Of a stretch of DNA of 64,000 nt, positions 11,746 to 22,152 are shown piece after piece. The notes under the pieces are model-generated. The model was not told the DNA's origin, searched no databases, and saw nothing but the letters and a program-made list of their open reading frames with translations. Within the stretch, counting starts at the first letter, position 1, and each line of letters begins with the position of its first letter. The stretch spans positions 744,001 through 808,000 of the forward strand of contig OZ025783.1 of NCBI GenBank assembly GCA_964019425.1. Reading direction: 5' to 3'. This DNA comes from Flectonema sp. DT1601. Taxonomy: Eukaryota; Euglenozoa; Diplonemea; Diplonemida; Diplonemidae. Made by a program: the position numbers and the translations under genes.

Positions 11746-12416
11746 CCTTTTTGTGTACAAAAAAATGAGTTTTACACTGTTAGCTTACAAAATTCATTCC
11801 CGCTACTGTATGGAGATGACATTGTGAGTTGTATGTAGGCTACGTGTGGTGATAGAATTCATATTTCTTACTGTCCAAACCCCTTCTGCAGATTGTCATC
11901 CTTACTTAGCCTATGAGCTCCTGGAGTTTGGCTTTCCTGACTTCATTTATTGCGTAATGGTTGACATGTTTCTCTTATTTTTAGATTTGAGTATATTACA
12001 GTTTCTTTCTATCAAGTTTATTGTCTCTTCATGTTTTATAACTGGCCAAGGTTTGAAGCTGAATCATGATGAGGATATGTCCGTAAGAACTATGATTTTT
12101 CCTCCGCTAGACCTTCCTTGAGAAGGTTGGCTATGCTTGTTTTCACAAAGAATTTCTCAAGCTTAGCAGCACAGCCGCAGCTCAGAATACGCATTTTACA
12201 TCCCTGCAGATGCAGGGTTCGGAGTTGTGGAAAAAAAAACCAAAAAAAAAAAACAGTAGTCGTATTGTAATTACTAGCTTTTTTTTTTTTTGTTTTTTTT
12301 TTTTCCTTCACGCAGACTGGGAATACCTTTATGAACATGTATTGGAATATTGTTATTTTTTTTTGTAAATTCTCTTTTGTTTTCATTAACAGCAACGTAA
12401 CTTTTTTTTTCCAAAA
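8959..12416. other. Long intergenic stretch without a recognised gene
   Basis: About 3.4 kb of low-complexity DNA. It holds A and T runs (about 28 A at 10494-10521, 20 T at 10633-10652, over 30 T at 11712-11745). Two copies of a short motif, ACAGTATCAATTT followed by C-rich DNA, lie at 9227 and 10426. A perfect 16-base hairpin (CCCTGCA/TGCAGGG) lies at 12202-12217. No open frame looks coding and no tRNA was recognised. The last bases hold the acceptor (TTCATTAACAG, AG at 12391-12392) for the next gene. Confidence 0.55.
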
Positions 12417-14416
12417 ATGACCGACACGTACGGAAGACTAGATGAGAACACTGTGAGATGTGATACAATCAAACAAAGCATCGAATCAATTAGATCGTCA
12501 AATGAGTTCACACAACTAAAAAAAGCATCCATCCAAATACTTGTTAAGGAAAGAACTGGAAGGGAATTAACAGAAGAAGAAGTATCTCATCAAATAGAAT
12601 TCGATATGAAGAAAGAAGAGCTTGCGGAGTTACAACTGGAGTTGAGTGAATTAAAATCAGAAAGACAAATGCTGATGGATCTATTGCAAAAAGGTGACTC
12701 GAAAGAAAAAGCCGTAGCACCTGAAGCGATTGAGAAAGTAGTAGTGATGGGTGAAAAAAACGAAGGATCCTCCGAACTTGCTATTTTAGAAAGTCAAAAA
12801 GAGATTCTTGCATTAAAATTACAGCTTCAAGGAAACGTGATCCAGTACAATGAACGGCACCAAGTTCAAAGGCCAGCTCAGATAATAGAAGAAGAACCTG
12901 AGGACTCAGAACCCGCTGATGATTCCGATGAGGATAAAAAGCAATACTGGACTTGCAGATCTTTACCATTTCCTACAGTGTTAACATCGTTATTGTTTAT
13001 TTCATGGGTCATTTGGGTTACAAATGCTGTTGAAGTAGACTACCGTATCCCAAGTGGAATCTGGATTGGTCTATCTATGCAATTACTGCTTTTAGTGGCA
13101 TACGTTTTGTTAGATGAGAAGGCTGTTACTTTAATAACGATCCTTGCCGCAGCAACTTTCGGATATCTACTAATGGCAAGCCCGCTATTAGTAGGGTCTG
13201 ATGCAAATGTAGTTGCAGTTATCAATTGCGAATCTCAGATCTATGCCCTGAGTGGATCAGGTGCTCGCCCAACAGTAGCTGCCGTCGCATTTATATTGTG
13301 TTTGACTATCGATTTTATTATTGTGATTACTTATGGGTTTAAAAAAATCACTTACTGCCCAGCCAGTGTCGCTGAAAGCAAACCCCGTTGTAAAGTAAAG
13401 AACACTTGGATCATTCACGTTGCTACAATTGTGGTATGTTTTAATGGTGTTTAAAATCCAATCTTATGACTTTGAAAAAAAATAAATAAATAAAATAAAC
13501 AAACAAACAGTTTTTCCAAGTAACTGGTTGGTTAGTAACATTAGGGGGAACGGGAACCGCACAACACGAAGTAGTAAGCTATTATTACGACTATATTTTT
13601 ACCCTTCCTTTACGCCAGCTTTGGTATTCTGTTGTACTACAATTTTTTACAGTTATTTTTGTTTGCATATATTGCATTGTTGGGCTGTCAAAGAACGTTG
13701 ATACCTGGAGAATACCTGCGATTGGCCTTTTGGTTTTATCCACGGGATACTCGATGTCATTAACCGACTTGTTTATTGAAGGTCGTGAAATACCTTTCAA
13801 GATTGGCACTGCTTATAAAGCCTGCCTTGCTGGTAATATTATTTCTAACATATCTAATTATTGGTCGATAATATTTATAGGCAATAGAAGATTTTATGAG
13901 GCGGAGTTTAAACCTACTCAGAGAAAGGTGTACGTTCCCGGTGGGGTCATGTTGTTCAGCGTGCAGGTATTGGGTTTTGCGGTTTATTTTGCTGGACTGA
14001 TGTGGCTAAAATCAGTAATTCCTGGATCCAGCAAACTTATGAGAAGCGATTGGTGGGCTCTTGCAATGCAAGCAATATTAGTGATTGCTCCCCACGTGTT
14101 TTCTATGGTAATTGCTGACATAAAACAGTGGTGTTGTGTCGTGATGGCATTGACAGCTATTGGCTCACAGTTCATCTTATACCGTACATCTGTTTACTTC
14201 GAGTTTTCCCGCCTTCCTGATAATTTCGGTGGAGCTGGAGGTGTCAGTGGTGTTGGGGCTTTGCTTTGTGTTGTTGTTAATATTGCTGTTATTTTTATTC
14301 ATGGGCAAGTATACTTTCGTAAAATGCTTTTTCTTTCAAAACCAAAAAGAAGTCTAGACCCTTCACTACCAGGCATGCACGCCGCAAGCGTTGCGCTCTT
14401 ATCTGTTGCCGAGTAG
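12417..14416 (+). CDS. Multipass membrane protein with N-terminal coiled coil, family not recognised
   Basis: Two exons (12417-13433 and 13511-14416) join in phase 0 across a 77-nt GTATGT...AG intron, giving about 640 residues. Residues 1-160 are charged and helical, with a leucine-rich coiled coil (about 40-90). An acidic segment with EEEPEDSEPADDSDEDKK precedes the first membrane span. About 10-12 hydrophobic segments follow from residue 184 to the end, with short loops and a basic cytosolic-looking tail (KPKRS). There is no signal peptide, so the N-terminus is probably cytosolic. I do not recognise the family. One helix pair (SYYYDYIFTLPLRQLWY) faintly recalls helix C of microbial rhodopsins, but I could not place a retinal lysine. 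The start follows an acceptor AG at 12392 by 24 bases. Confidence 0.82.
13434..13510 (+). other. Cis intron in the coiled-coil membrane protein gene
   Basis: 77 nt, donor GTATGT, acceptor AAACAAACAG, phase 0. The upstream frame meets a stop inside the intron. The downstream frame is open from the acceptor and continues the hydrophobic-segment pattern. Confidence 0.85.
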
Positions 14417-16047
14417 CTGCTATTCAACAATTAGTAGTCTTGCATGTGAATACTTGTTGTCATTTGAGTAGCAATTCTTTCACCTCTCTATATAAGTTGA
14501 TGTCGGTAATTGCCTACTGAGTCTCTTGTAGTCATTCTAAAACTTGACTACGAAGATGAATTCATTCCTTAACCCATTGTGCTTTACTGTTTAAACTTTA
14601 TCAAACTATCACCCTTTGAGGAATTACCTAATATCATCAAAGGCTCATTTATATTTTCTTTGGTAAGTTTGTTTGTTATCATTTCTTGTTCTTCTTTCTT
14701 GTTGTTATGTGATGATCAACAAGACTTGGTGAAACCTTTTATTGGTATTGCCAGTTTAGTCTGTTCACAATTGTCTCTTTGTGATTCTGACCCTTACATA
14801 TTTGTGAAGTTATTCATGTTGCTCAACTCTTTTGTTGTACCTTTTTTTAAACCTTTTTGTAAGCCTGTTGGCGATATTTATCATGGGGGGGTTTTCTCTG
14901 GAGATATCATTTTCTTCTGTGGTGTGGAGGGCATTAGACGTGTGATTATTTTTCATAAAGAAAGGTTTTATTCATAATAGATACGTAATCTAAAAAAAAA
15001 AAAATCTTTTTATTTATTCTAATCTTCACGCCTCTCCCCCCCTTTCGTATCGTATTAAATCCTCCCTTTTTATTTTCAACCTGTTATCTGGGCAAGGTGG
15101 ACAGCTGGAAATTGATCCTTCCATCCGAAGCGATAGAAACCCAATCACCGATCTGATTGGGTCCTCAACTACTTAGAGGTCTAAAGTAGTATAACTACTG
15201 CCTGGAACGAATCCGTAAAGAGATTTGTCCTCGATGGTTCTAATGCACTAGCACAAGGCCGGGTGTAATGAAACCATGCACGATGAGTAGTCTTCAGACC
15301 ACTACCGTGACTGTCCTCAGCATAGCGTGGCTGCCCTAAAAGTTCCCTGAGGTTCTTCAGGGGCTCCGCACCGAGACGAAGCTTAGCCAGCTATGTACTG
15401 AAACTACATAATTATAGTGTTGCTCGATGACGAAAACCAATACCCCCAAAAAAAAACAAAAAAAAACAGTAAATAAGTTTCTATTCATCCAGCAGTTGAT
15501 ATCTGACACTGTTGAATAGTTCACTCAATCAAGAGATGAAAAAAGAACGGTTTAATAAAAAACACATCGTTCCGCTATTTCATTTAAACATAATCTTGGT
15601 TTTATCTGCTGTAGTTGATTCGCGTTTCGTTCGTATTAATCTTTAAGTTTAATTTAATCATTGTTTTCTCTTTTTCGTCACGTAGAAGTGTTTTGCGAGC
15701 GAAAGAATTGGGGCAGCGTAACCTGAACACCCTTACTTTTTTGGCTTGTTTCCGGTTACGCACAAACAAAAACAAAGCGTGAGTATAATTCAGTGAGGTA
15801 CCGAGTCTTTTTTTTCCTTCTTCTACTTTTTCTTCTTGTTTTTTTTTCTCCCCCAAAAAACTCAGCAATCGCCTGTCTGAACCCTTTGACAGCATTTTCG
15901 GTAGCTATTACAACTGATGAGCGAGTTTTTTTGCTCAAAAGACGCAACGATGATTCTTAAAGATAACATCGTTATGGTGATTTCTTTTAATTTTCTTAAC
16001 TTTACTTTAATTCCATTCTAAAGGAGGAGTACCAATAACGGTTTCTA
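14417..16047. other. Intergenic with a GC-richer, hairpin-bearing segment
   Basis: No gene is supported. A hydrophobic open frame at 14579-14977 has no early ATG and is not called. The stretch 15077-15420 is richer in G+C than its surroundings and holds several stems, including repeat copy A and a perfect CCCTGA/TCAGGG hairpin near 15344-15363. The acceptor (ATTCTAAAG, AG at 16022-16023) for the next gene is at the right end. Confidence 0.5.
15077..15203 (+). repeat. Dispersed hairpin repeat, copy A
   Basis: It begins CAACCTGTTA, shared with copy B. It holds GATCCTTCC, then a perfect 8-bp hairpin (ACCCAATC/GATTGGGT, 15139-15162) and a 7-bp hairpin (ACTACTT/AAGTAGT, 15168-15190). Copies B, C and D elsewhere share the order of these blocks. 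It may be a structured RNA gene or a SINE-like relic; the strand is assigned by alignment only. Confidence 0.55.
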
Positions 16048-19000
16048 ATGACGTCTTTCCTTCTGATAGATAATAATATCGTTAGCGAACACACTGAAGG
16101 TCTGTTGGCTTCCGATGTTCAGAAAGCAGGTGTGGTACAAAACTGTCAGACAGGTCAGATTATTGGTAATCAAAATAAACTTGAAGGAGGAAATATCTAC
16201 AAGTTGGTTGAAGATGATGAGAATAATGATGTTTGCAGAATTTGTAGGGGACAAGAAGGATATTTAATGACACCGTGTTCATGTTCTGGATCAATGCAGT
16301 ATGCTCATCGCAGTTGTATGCTAGTCTGGATTGTCAGACAAAAAACAACAAAATGCGACGTTTGCAGACTCCAATTCAGAATCACTAAAATCTATGAGAA
16401 AGGAGCACCCCTCATTAACGATACGCAAGCAATATCAATATCTACGTTGTCAACTATGGCCAACAAGTCTCTCGCTAGATCTTTCAAAGGTTTTTGCTAC
16501 GCAGCTCTGGCAGGTGTAAAATTCTTAATAGTTTGGAGTTTTATAGTTCCTTGGGTTCTATTCTCTGTAATGCAACTAACACTATCAATCGATAACACTT
16601 ATGAAAGTAATACTGAAATGACTATAATCGATCTGGTGCTTAATGTTCTAAACTCACAAATAGAAGCTCCCGTTTCGCAGAAAATCCGCGCCATCGTATT
16701 AGGGATAGGCATCTGTGGATTCGGAATCATTTTATTGTGTATAAGAATAATCTTATGGAGGTGGTGTAACGAGAATTGGGAACATGTTTCTTCTCTCAAA
16801 TATTCTCGAGAGCAATTGGAATCTGCCAATGCGGAGTTGCTTGGTGTCACACCTACCAATGAAGATGACTCAATGGAATATAAATACATAACTACTCCAG
16901 ACCTTCATATTGTTACTGCAATTCTTCGATGGTTTAACAAAGACCATGAAGACTTGGAGAGCTTTGTTTCACCAACTAACAACACAAAGAAAGCTATCCT
17001 CTTACGAGGCCCAGCAATCACTGGAGCAACTCACGATGGTGACATACCCCTGATCGAAATGATGTACTCTGTGGTGTATCAAAGCAAGGGAGTTGACGTT
17101 GAGAAATGCGTCACTTTTTTGTATCCAAAAATAGGAATCAGTGACCGACAAGTTGCAATTGAAAATGATGATGAATACCTCAACAGTGATGTTAGTACTA
17201 AACCACATGCTTGTGAATCTGATTTAAGTAACAAATATCACATAGCTGATCGATTAGTTTCAGCATCCGAACTGTCAAGTGCTTACGATCTATTACAACA
17301 GAGGTCTAAGAGAGGACATGTTGTCTTGGATCCAGAAGGCGTACCTCAAATAACAAAGGAAGTAGGGCCATCAAACACTACTCACATTATTTCAGATGAA
17401 TTAGTGAGATATCGAATCAGTGCACACGAGACAAAGAAGTCATCAATCGATCTAGGTCCACGCCAAGATTATAACTGCCGAGCGATAACTCTTTTAGTAG
17501 GTGGCATTTGTCATCCAGCAATATATGTGTTGGCTGTGCAATGTTTTGTGTTGTTTTGCTCGCCATTAGTTTTTAAGCGAATAGTGTTTTCTTTTTTTGA
17601 TTTTGGATTTCTTGACGTGGTTCCAAATAATTACATTAATCGTATCAAACTTATTGTTCTCGGACACTCAGAAAACTCATCCTATGCCCTGGATGCACTC
17701 TCTCACAGTTTCTGGCTCATTGCACTGTATCTGTTCTTGTTACCTGTGTTGTGCTCTGCAGCTGTGGCTCTTGTTAAGATGCTCCCTGCTGAAGTAGGTG
17801 ATCATCCACAGCCCAGTTTAAGAAAATCAATTCAGCAATCAAAGCTGTACGCCATGTCAATGTTAAGACTAGCATTGTACATAACTCAAAAGTATAAATT
17901 ACTATTACGATTTTCTGTTTGTCTTTTATGGCACACGTTATCAATCCCACTCATCGTTGGAAGGTTTTTATTCATTCTTTCACACGGCATTATATCAACT
18001 GGAACTGATCCGATAGCCACGCAACTGACTACTCAAGATTTTCAAATTCCTAAATTTACCGTCCTTGATAAGAATCCACCTTCACCATTGGTATGGACGT
18101 TTGAACCAGATGATCATAGTAGGATACCTGCTTATTATAGTTTGAATTTTACAACTTTGTTGCCGGTTAATAATAATCAAAAACTTGAATGGAATCCGTC
18201 GACAGTAAATACATTTATAAATGTTCCTCCTCCAGAAAGTATCAAACCGATTGATTCCGCTGAAACCATTGAGGACGTGGCTGATGCTGTAGTAGACAGT
18301 ATCGAAGGATTCTTGTCTGTTTACAGAATCGGATTCGCTCCGTTGTGGACTATCGGTTTTGTTTTTTCACTAACATTACTTGTACTTTTGGATACAATTA
18401 CTGAACGAGTCCGTGCAGCAGCATTGTCCGCAATGTTTCCGATGTTGTCACTCCGTGTTCCACCTGAAGACGGGGTTAATGTGATCTTATACTTCACAAA
18501 TACCTATTTTATAAAACAATTAGCAAATCAATTTTTTATTCTCGTATTTTGTTTTATTGCAACCGTAGGAATAGTCAGGGCCCCCTTGAGAGCTCTCGTT
18601 GCTATTTCTCCTAACCTTTTTCCATTGAGATTAATTCACATGGACCCGGTAAGACTTGTTGGTGACACGTTTTTATTAAATGTGATTGTTGTGACTTGTG
18701 ATAAGATGGATGTGATGTTGGTTTTAGGAAACTTGTTTAAGAAAATAATGAGGTATTTTGTTGATTTTTTGCAACTGCGATCCTTCGTGTTTGGTGGCGA
18801 CACCCTCGATGGAGAAAATATAGCCACGACGCAAATACTTGAAAATGGTGTGGTGGTTCACCTACCTCCCCAAACAGATGTTCGTTTATCACTACTGTTG
18901 CTTTGCTGCTGGACAACAGTAAGTTTCCTTACTGCAGTTTCTGTGGGGATTCCGGTCTTGATCGGTTCTTGTGCTCGTAATCTGATTGATGAAATCAGTT

Positions 19001-21351
19001 TTGTTGATTGTTTTTTTATCGGAATTTGTATTTGTACTGGCTCACCTTATGTTGCCATTCAAGTTATTGACGCGGCTAAGAAGGCTCAAGTTCCGAAGAA
19101 AAATCTTTTCGACATTAAAAATATTACTTTCCCGAATACTGAAAACTTATCTGAAAACAAGTCACCAAAAGCTGTAGAAAACGATAGCAACAAATTACTA
19201 GAAAAACAGAACCAGGAGACTGTTGGTGATCGTGATAACAACGATATAGAAAACGGTGTAGCGCAGGTAGCTACCTCACCATCTGCTTCCGATTCTGATC
19301 CCCAGCCGTCTTCAGTGAGTGAATCTCTACTGGCTGTTGAAAAGAATGAATCGCCGCCACAAGTGATTCCCGCATCAGATTATACTAATCAGGTTACTAA
19401 TGAAGAAACACTCACACCGGTACCAACACTCACAACACCAACATCTGGTGGTGATGATGAGAGTAATGAGTGTCGTACTGAAACTCCAGCAGTTACTACA
19501 ACACCAACACCACCGTCAACTCCACCATCAACATCAACACCAACATTACTACCTGGTGGTGATGATAAGGTATTTCACGCAGCAAGTAATAACAATGAGT
19601 GTCGTACTGAAGCTCCAGTAGGTACTACAACACCAACACTACCATCAACATCAACACCAACACCACCGTCAACACCAACACCCGAGCCTAACATAGAACA
19701 ACTGGAAGGTGAAATGACGAGTAGTACTTCAAATCAAGACACTTCAAGCACAGACTCTGATGGTGAACCCAAAGCTGCAAAACCACCAGCTAGTGAAAGC
19801 GCATCAAGCGCATCAATTGGTAATAATGAATTGCAGCATGCTATCGCATATGCACGCAATCAGATGAGAGGAACTTCAGAAGGAGACTCAGCATCGAACC
19901 CGACCCTTGATGGTATTCCTCAAGCGGAAATCTCATCACCAAAAGAGAAACCAATCCCTGAAAAACCTGAAAATAAAGAAGATGACCAACAAAAACAAAT
20001 TCAATATCAAAGTGTTGGTGGGGAACTTCAGGTTGGTGACACAGTGAGAACATTGAAAAAACTTGAGTTTAAGAGTGGAAAATCAGTCCCTATTGCAGCT
20101 GTTGGTGTAGTTCGTAAAGTTCCAGGAAGTCATAAAACAATCGCTTCTGTTCGTGTTAATGGAGTTCAGTTTGGTGTTGACCCTGGAGACGTCGAACGAG
20201 TTGTTCCTGTGGCAAGCCTAAAGCGTCCAAGAATCATTCCTGAAAACTATTACACTCTACTGGAACAAGCAGTAAAAGATGAAACTAAAGGTAAAACAAT
20301 GATGGACGCCTACCGTCGAAAGCTCCCTGTAAATAAAACAATCCTTTTAACGAGCACTCTGTTATATCACGCGGGTATTATTGATGCACAGGTAGACGCT
20401 TTTGGGACTCTGAAGAGTGCGAAAATAAAATCCTACGAGGAAGAACGTGAACAACTAAAAGACCCAGGGCACGATATTACACCTTTCGAGGAAGAAATAT
20501 TATCGCTGCTCACTACTATTGTTGGAGACCCAACTGGACTTCTGGATTTTGAAGCCCATCACATGAAGAATCCTCGCACCAGACTAACAGTCTATACTCA
20601 CATATGGGCGCAAGTTATGAACCAACAAGAGATTATGAACGGAAGAGCTGATAGACAACGTCTGGCAGTATCCAACTTTGGTTTTCTTGGTCTGGTAGTC
20701 TTCGGTCTTTGGAGAGCTTGTTCAACTATACTACCGTGTTTTATATTACTGTTTCATTGGGTTGTAATGTGGTTGGTATTTGCAGGAATACTACCACTTA
20801 TGACTGGATACCTAATGGATTTTGTAGGTGCGCTTCCAAGTGGTGTCAGAGCAGATCAATGTATCAATATCAATTGGGGGTCAACATACACAATTGGATT
20901 GGTTTACTTTGAGATCTGGGTGAGATGCACAATTGTAACACCATCATGGTTCAGTTACTCTTGGAAACAATATTGGGTTAGAATTGGGACAGATGGTTTA
21001 CGAGGAGCAGATTCTTTCGCTGCAATTCGCGACCTGGGAATCCCTGCGTTCGCATCTCTCGCTCGACTCCTTTGTTTCCCTCACATCGTCCAGGAGTTTA
21101 TTCTCCCTATTTTCGCACCTAATTTTCCTTTAATTGCATTTATTCATCATCATCGTGTTTGTCATGCAATCTATTTTATAATAGTTTGTCTTCATAAGAT
21201 ACAACAATATCTAATTACTACTTTGAGACCTATTTTAAGCACCCTTTGTAGGATCGCTCACGATGAGAATTATTTGATAGGTTTATGGATTCACGAGTAC
21301 GATGCTGAGGGGTTGCCCAGCGCTGAAGTTACTCCTGAAAATGAGGGCTAG
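16048..21351 (+). CDS. MARCHF6: Doa10/MARCH6-type RING-CH ubiquitin ligase of the ER membrane
   Basis: 1767 residues in one exon. The N-terminal RING-CH (RINGv) finger has the C4HC3 order C63, C66, C77, C79, H87, C90, C103, C106, with W94 in the usual place. It is followed by the short basic-hydrophobic stretch seen in MARCH6 and Doa10. Many hydrophobic spans run through the rest (about 150-230, 475-650, 760-830, 930-1000, 1540-1760), matching the many-spanning layout of this family. Doa10/MARCH6 ligases mark misfolded ER, cytosolic and membrane proteins for proteasomal degradation. Unusual here is a hydrophilic insert (about 1010-1320) rich in Thr, Pro and acidic residues, containing an internal duplication. 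After it comes a small beta-rich segment (about 1330-1390). The start is 24 bases after an acceptor AG at 16023. Confidence 0.9.
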   Translation: MTSFLLIDNNIVSEHTEGLLASDVQKAGVVQNCQTGQIIGNQNKLEGGNIYKLVEDDENNDVCRICRGQEGYLMTPCSCSGSMQYAHRSCMLVWIVRQKTTKCDVCRLQFRITKIYEKGAPLINDTQAISISTLSTMANKSLARSFKGFCYAALAGVKFLIVWSFIVPWVLFSVMQLTLSIDNTYESNTEMTIIDLVLNVLNSQIEAPVSQKIRAIVLGIGICGFGIILLCIRIILWRWCNENWEHVSSLKYSREQLESANAELLGVTPTNEDDSMEYKYITTPDLHIVTAILRWFNKDHEDLESFVSPTNNTKKAILLRGPAITGATHDGDIPLIEMMYSVVYQSKGVDVEKCVTFLYPKIGISDRQVAIENDDEYLNSDVSTKPHACESDLSNKYHIADRLVSASELSSAYDLLQQRSKRGHVVLDPEGVPQITKEVGPSNTTHIISDELVRYRISAHETKKSSIDLGPRQDYNCRAITLLVGGICHPAIYVLAVQCFVLFCSPLVFKRIVFSFFDFGFLDVVPNNYINRIKLIVLGHSENSSYALDALSHSFWLIALYLFLLPVLCSAAVALVKMLPAEVGDHPQPSLRKSIQQSKLYAMSMLRLALYITQKYKLLLRFSVCLLWHTLSIPLIVGRFLFILSHGIISTGTDPIATQLTTQDFQIPKFTVLDKNPPSPLVWTFEPDDHSRIPAYYSLNFTTLLPVNNNQKLEWNPSTVNTFINVPPPESIKPIDSAETIEDVADAVVDSIEGFLSVYRIGFAPLWTIGFVFSLTLLVLLDTITERVRAAALSAMFPMLSLRVPPEDGVNVILYFTNTYFIKQLANQFFILVFCFIATVGIVRAPLRALVAISPNLFPLRLIHMDPVRLVGDTFLLNVIVVTCDKMDVMLVLGNLFKKIMRYFVDFLQLRSFVFGGDTLDGENIATTQILENGVVVHLPPQTDVRLSLLLLCCWTTVSFLTAVSVGIPVLIGSCARNLIDEISFVDCFFIGICICTGSPYVAIQVIDAAKKAQVPKKNLFDIKNITFPNTENLSENKSPKAVENDSNKLLEKQNQETVGDRDNNDIENGVAQVATSPSASDSDPQPSSVSESLLAVEKNESPPQVIPASDYTNQVTNEETLTPVPTLTTPTSGGDDESNECRTETPAVTTTPTPPSTPPSTSTPTLLPGGDDKVFHAASNNNECRTEAPVGTTTPTLPSTSTPTPPSTPTPEPNIEQLEGEMTSSTSNQDTSSTDSDGEPKAAKPPASESASSASIGNNELQHAIAYARNQMRGTSEGDSASNPTLDGIPQAEISSPKEKPIPEKPENKEDDQQKQIQYQSVGGELQVGDTVRTLKKLEFKSGKSVPIAAVGVVRKVPGSHKTIASVRVNGVQFGVDPGDVERVVPVASLKRPRIIPENYYTLLEQAVKDETKGKTMMDAYRRKLPVNKTILLTSTLLYHAGIIDAQVDAFGTLKSAKIKSYEEEREQLKDPGHDITPFEEEILSLLTTIVGDPTGLLDFEAHHMKNPRTRLTVYTHIWAQVMNQQEIMNGRADRQRLAVSNFGFLGLVVFGLWRACSTILPCFILLFHWVVMWLVFAGILPLMTGYLMDFVGALPSGVRADQCININWGSTYTIGLVYFEIWVRCTIVTPSWFSYSWKQYWVRIGTDGLRGADSFAAIRDLGIPAFASLARLLCFPHIVQEFILPIFAPNFPLIAFIHHHRVCHAIYFIIVCLHKIQQYLITTLRPILSTLCRIAHDENYLIGLWIHEYDAEGLPSAEVTPENEG

Positions 21352-22152
21352 CTGTCAGATTAGGTATTCTGACTTTGAACTGTAAGCGTCGTAAATACTT
21401 GCGAAAGTGTTCGTGGAGGTATTGTTCTCTTTTTTCAGAGAGATTCAGATCAAATCCTTTACACTCGCAAGTAATTAACAACGGGATTCGTCAGAGAGAT
21501 ACACTTGAGGTGGTTTCCTGAGTGTTTTTCTCTCACCTTCTCTCCTCATATCTGGTTAATTAACTTATTATTAAGAAAAAATAAATAAATTAAAAAAAAA
21601 AAAAATGACGCCAAAAGACGGTCAAAAAATCTTTTTTTTTTTTTTTTTTTAAATTCGCCCCTCTGTTCCTGACTAGCACGTTATTTTGTCGATTTTTAAC
21701 ATTCTTTTCTTTTTATCCATAATAAGACCATTGTTTTTTTTTTTTTTTTTTTGAATTAAAATGCTAGTGTTGCATTTGAGAATTTCAGCCTCTTCTTAAA
21801 AGTTTGAGTTTAAAAAAAAAATAAAAATAAAAAAAAAAAATGATAAATAACATTCTGGTGATGTGACACAATTTCTACACTTTATTAAACAAAAGCCTTG
21901 ACAAGACTAGGGTATTATGCGACATTTAGCCTGTACTATGCGAGTCAACTGATGCTATGCCACTCATCCAAGAAAATTTTTATCAGTGTTGTCCAAAGGC
22001 TTCATTTCATCGCCACGTCACTAGTGACAGACAACGTTGTTCTAACTGTTTTGGTAAATCAAAAAAAAAAAAAAAAAAAAAAAATGGAACAAAAAAAATT
22101 AAAAAAACCCTAATGAGAGTACGAGATTTCATTTCACTAAAACAGATTCCTA
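21352..22152. other. Intergenic, homopolymer-rich
   Basis: No gene is seen. There are T runs of about 18-20 at 21631-21650 and 21735-21752, and A runs near 21829-21840 and 22062-22084. A candidate acceptor (CACTAAAACAG, AG at 22144-22145) lies seven bases before the next ATG. Confidence 0.55.

Noticed and set aside
12417-14416. Microbial rhodopsin
   Set aside because: Only one helix resembles rhodopsin helix C, there are too many spans, and no retinal-binding lysine could be placed.
14579-14977. Hydrophobic 132-codon open frame
   Set aside because: No early ATG, no acceptor context fitting a start, Phe-rich composition that follows T-rich DNA; not supported as a gene.
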